From the NCBI GenBank assembly GCA_012799755.1, contig JAAZKQ010000087.1, positions 1 through 7,990 of the forward strand: DNA of 7,990 nucleotides. The letters are read 5' to 3'. Source of the stretch: Lentisphaerota bacterium. Its GTDB lineage: Bacteria; Verrucomicrobiota; Lentisphaeria; Oligosphaerales; Oligosphaeraceae. The position numbers and the translations under genes were made by a program. The notes beneath the pieces are model-generated. The model ran no database searches. It was not told the origin of the DNA and saw only the letters and a list, made by a program, of their open reading frames with translations. Below, piece by piece: positions 6,386-7,990 of the stretch; position 1 is the stretch's first letter; the number at the start of each line of letters is the position of its first letter.

Positions 6386-7749
6386 CCCAGGAGCTCCTTT
6401 TCGGTTTCGGCGATGGCTTCCTCAATGAGGTCCATGCCGCGCTGGGCGACGTCATTGGGCATGACAATGGGCGGGCTCATGCGCAGGATGTGGCCGGCGG
6501 GAACCCAGGCCAGGCCCTTGCGGAAGGCCTTCTGATAGACCATCTTGCCGGCTGCGTCAAAGGGCTCTTTGCTTGCCTGATCCTTGACCAGCTCAATACC
6601 CATGAGGCAGCCTTTGACGCGACAGTCGCCGACGATCTTGTATTGCTGCGTCCAGTTGGCCATGCGTTTGCGGAAGAGCTCTTCAAGTTCCTGCGTGTGT
6701 TCGAGCAGGCCTTCTTCCTCAATGACTTCGAAGCAGGCGAGGGCGGCGGCGCAGGCCATGGGGTTGCCGCCGTAGCTGGTGGAGGCGCTGATTTTGTCCA
6801 CTGCATCCGCATAGGGCTCGCGCACGGCCATGGCGGTGACGGGGAAGCCATTGCCGAAACCCTTGCCCAAGGTGGTGACGTCCGGCAGCACATGCCAATG
6901 CTCGCAGCAAAGGAACTTGCCGGTACGGCCCATGCCGGTCAGCACTTCGTCGGCAAAGAACAGGATGCCGCGCTCTTCAAGGAATTTCTTGAGTTTGGGG
7001 AAGAAATCGTCGGGCGGCATGATGCTGCCGGCCCAGCCTTGGATGGGCTCGGCGACGAAGGCGGCGATTTGGTTGGTGGTGGATTCGCGAATGAACTGGT
7101 CATAGAAATCCAGGTATGCCTCAGTGTCAAGGGAGCCGTCAGGGCGGTTCCACAGGGGGCGGTAGGTGTCGGGCCGCGGTACCAGGTAGAAGCCGGGCGA
7201 GCGGGTCGGGCCGCTGAATTTGGTCATGCGCGCCAGGCCGATGGCGTGACCGCTCTTGCCATGGAAGTCCATGTAGCAGCTGATGAATTCGTGCTTGCCG
7301 GTGGCGGCCCGGCAGGTGCGCAGGCCGGCTTCGACGGCGGCGGTGCCGCAGTCGTAGAGCTGGAAGCAGCTGAGGTCGCCAGGCAGCGTCGCCGCCATCT
7401 TTTCCAACAGGCGCGTCTTGATCTCAGTGGTGAAATCGTGCGCGTTCATCAGCTGTTTGGCGTACTTGGCGACGGCTTCGGAGACCTTCGGGTGGCAATG
7501 GCCCAGCGTGGTCACGTAAATGCCGCTGGAGAAATCAATGTACTGATTGCCGTCAACGTCCTCAAGCATGCAGCCTTGGCCGCGCTCAAATGCCACCGGG
7601 AAAAGCCTGACTTGGCCCGACAGGCCGCGGTAGTGCTTGGTCGCCCGCGCATGCATGGCCTTGCTCTTGGGGCCGGGGATGCTTTCCGTGACCAGATGTG
7701 GAATGCGCGTGAGGTCTAGTTGATACGGCGCGGGATTGTACTTGCTCAT
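6382..7749 (-). CDS. Class-III PLP-dependent aminotransferase
   Basis: A 455-residue fold-type-I aminotransferase of class III (GABA aminotransferase/omega-amino-acid type), full length. Landmarks: IDFSSGIYVTTLGHCHP (71-87); LYDCGTAAVEAGLR (131-144), the PLP phosphate-binding loop; MDFHGKSGHA (160-169); EPIQGWAG (234-241); FADEVLTGMGRTGKF (265-279), with D267 contacting the pyridine nitrogen; and TLGKGFGNG (293-301), with K296 as the Schiff-base lysine. The final small domain is intact. These enzymes swap a primary, often terminal, amine for a carbonyl using an oxo-acid acceptor; the amine donor here is unknown. ATG 7749 is preferred over an in-frame TTG at 7755 because AAAGGAG (7765-7759) is 9 nt from the ATG but only 3 nt from the TTG. 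It is the first gene of the operon, with a promoter about 70 nt upstream. GABA, taurine-type or amino-sugar substrates are all possible. Confidence 0.93.
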   Translation of the reverse strand: MSKYNPAPYQLDLTRIPHLVTESIPGPKSKAMHARATKHYRGLSGQVRLFPVAFERGQGCMLEDVDGNQYIDFSSGIYVTTLGHCHPKVSEAVAKYAKQLMNAHDFTTEIKTRLLEKMAATLPGDLSCFQLYDCGTAAVEAGLRTCRAATGKHEFISCYMDFHGKSGHAIGLARMTKFSGPTRSPGFYLVPRPDTYRPLWNRPDGSLDTEAYLDFYDQFIRESTTNQIAAFVAEPIQGWAGSIMPPDDFFPKLKKFLEERGILFFADEVLTGMGRTGKFLCCEHWHVLPDVTTLGKGFGNGFPVTAMAVREPYADAVDKISASTSYGGNPMACAAALACFEVIEEEGLLEHTQELEELFRKRMANWTQQYKIVGDCRVKGCLMGIELVKDQASKEPFDAAGKMVYQKAFRKGLAWVPAGHILRMSPPIVMPNDVAQRGMDLIEEAIAETEKELLG

Positions 7750-7758
7750 GGACAATGG

Positions 7759-7765
7759 CTCCTTT
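7759..7765 (-). promoter_or_regulatory. Shine-Dalgarno site fixing the aminotransferase start
   Basis: AAAGGAG on the minus strand is 9 nt before ATG 7749 and only 3 nt before the in-frame TTG at 7755, so initiation at the ATG is the better reading. Confidence 0.75.
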
Positions 7766-7814
7766 CGGTTGAGGGAGAATGAGATAAAAAGAAGGGGGCT
7801 GCCGCGATGAAGCT

Positions 7815-7842
7815 AGTATAGGCGCTGACAGGGGCGGAACAA
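7815..7842 (-). promoter_or_regulatory. Sigma70-like promoter of the four-gene operon
   Basis: On the minus strand, TTGTTC (7842-7837) and TATACT (7820-7815) are separated by 16 nt. The -10 box matches the consensus TATAAT at five of six positions. The predicted start near 7808 gives a leader of about 60 nt. This supports the aminotransferase as first gene of the transcript. Confidence 0.55.
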
Positions 7843-7882
7843 GAAAGCAAGAGCGGAAATGGGGGATAAGAAGCGTATTTAA

Positions 7883-7897
7883 TGTGAAAAAATCACA
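7883..7897. promoter_or_regulatory. TGTGA-A5-TCACA palindrome upstream of the operon promoter
   Basis: Perfect 5-bp arms TGTGA (7883-7887) and TCACA (7893-7897) flank an A5 spacer. The arms equal the CRP half-sites, but the spacer is 5 nt where CRP uses 6. It is centred about 80 bp upstream of the predicted transcription start, a position suited to an activator. The binding protein is unknown. Confidence 0.35.
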
Positions 7898-7920
7898 GCA
7901 AGACGGTCGAATGGGGTAAG

Positions 7921-7939
7921 CGGTCACTCAGTGATACCG
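7921..7939. promoter_or_regulatory. Imperfect palindrome CGGT-CACT-C-AGTG-AT-ACCG, possible operator
   Basis: Inner arms TCACT/AGTGA (7924-7928, 7930-7934) and outer arms CGGT/ACCG (7921-7924, 7936-7939) give a near-symmetric 19-nt site about 120 bp upstream of the predicted operon start. It could be an operator for this operon or for a gene right of the window. Confidence 0.3.
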
Positions 7940-7967
7940 GTCGTGCCGGCGGTCTTTTTCTGCTGTT

Positions 7968-7984
7968 GTGCCTTTACAAGGCAC
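7968..7984. repeat. Perfect 7-bp inverted repeat at right edge
   Basis: GTGCCTT (7968-7974) and AAGGCAC (7978-7984) pair perfectly around a 3-nt TAC loop. No T-run follows on either strand within the window, so it is reported only as a hairpin, possibly the 3' end of a neighbouring transcript. Confidence 0.45.
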
Positions 7985-7990
7985 TGCCTC

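Noticed and set aside
6490..7719. 409-codon + strand frame opposite the aminotransferase
   Set aside because: Antisense shadow of a gene with a full set of catalytic motifs; no ribosome binding site and no family features.
7937..7959. + strand terminator: CCGG-TCGTG-CCGG hairpin followed by T5
   Set aside because: The stem has only four base pairs, a 5-nt gap precedes the T-run, and there is no + strand gene upstream for it to terminate.

Overview
The window looks like chromosomal DNA from a GC-rich, saccharolytic bacterium of the Planctomycetota-Verrucomicrobiota-Lentisphaerota (PVC) group, most likely Lentisphaerota (Victivallis-like). The main clue is a prepilin-like protein whose N-terminus begins FTLIELLVVIAIIAIL and runs on into an MLLPALAKAR-type segment, with an H-X9-DG motif near its C-terminus. 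Proteins of this kind are present in very large numbers in that group. The sugar-type catabolic operon fits the same lifestyle. The assignment is inferred from protein style only; no rRNA, tRNA or marker gene is present.

Layout. Positions 1-360 are non-coding and carry a perfect hairpin at the left edge and a 4 x 9-nt GTCCATA tandem array. A short-chain dehydrogenase/reductase gene (+) occupies 361-1101. It is followed by a repeat-rich intergenic stretch with a good terminator hairpin, then a promoter. The prepilin-like gene (+) occupies 1387-2091. Positions 2092-2321 separate it from a convergent operon and hold two more hairpins plus an inverted copy of the repeat found after the SDR gene.

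The rest is one minus-strand operon, read right to left: class-III PLP aminotransferase (7749-6382), Gfo/Idh/MocA oxidoreductase (6385-5267), neutral-ceramidase-like amidase (5270-3816) and an L-fucose/L-arabinose-isomerase-fold protein (3689-2322). The first two junctions are 4-nt ATGA stop/start overlaps. The third is a 126-nt gap followed by a strong Shine-Dalgarno site. A sigma70-like promoter (TTGTTC-N16-TATACT) and several palindromes precede the first gene.

Working together, an amidase-fold hydrolase, an aminotransferase, an NAD(P)-dependent sugar/polyol dehydrogenase and an aldose-ketose isomerase would suit stepwise breakdown of an N-acylated amino sugar or amino-cyclitol: deacylation, amine-to-carbonyl exchange, oxidation and isomerisation. 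That is inference; no substrate can be read from the sequence. The operon is the best candidate here for an undescribed system, and the ceramidase-like enzyme, in which a cysteine appears to replace one zinc-ligand histidine, is its most unusual part.
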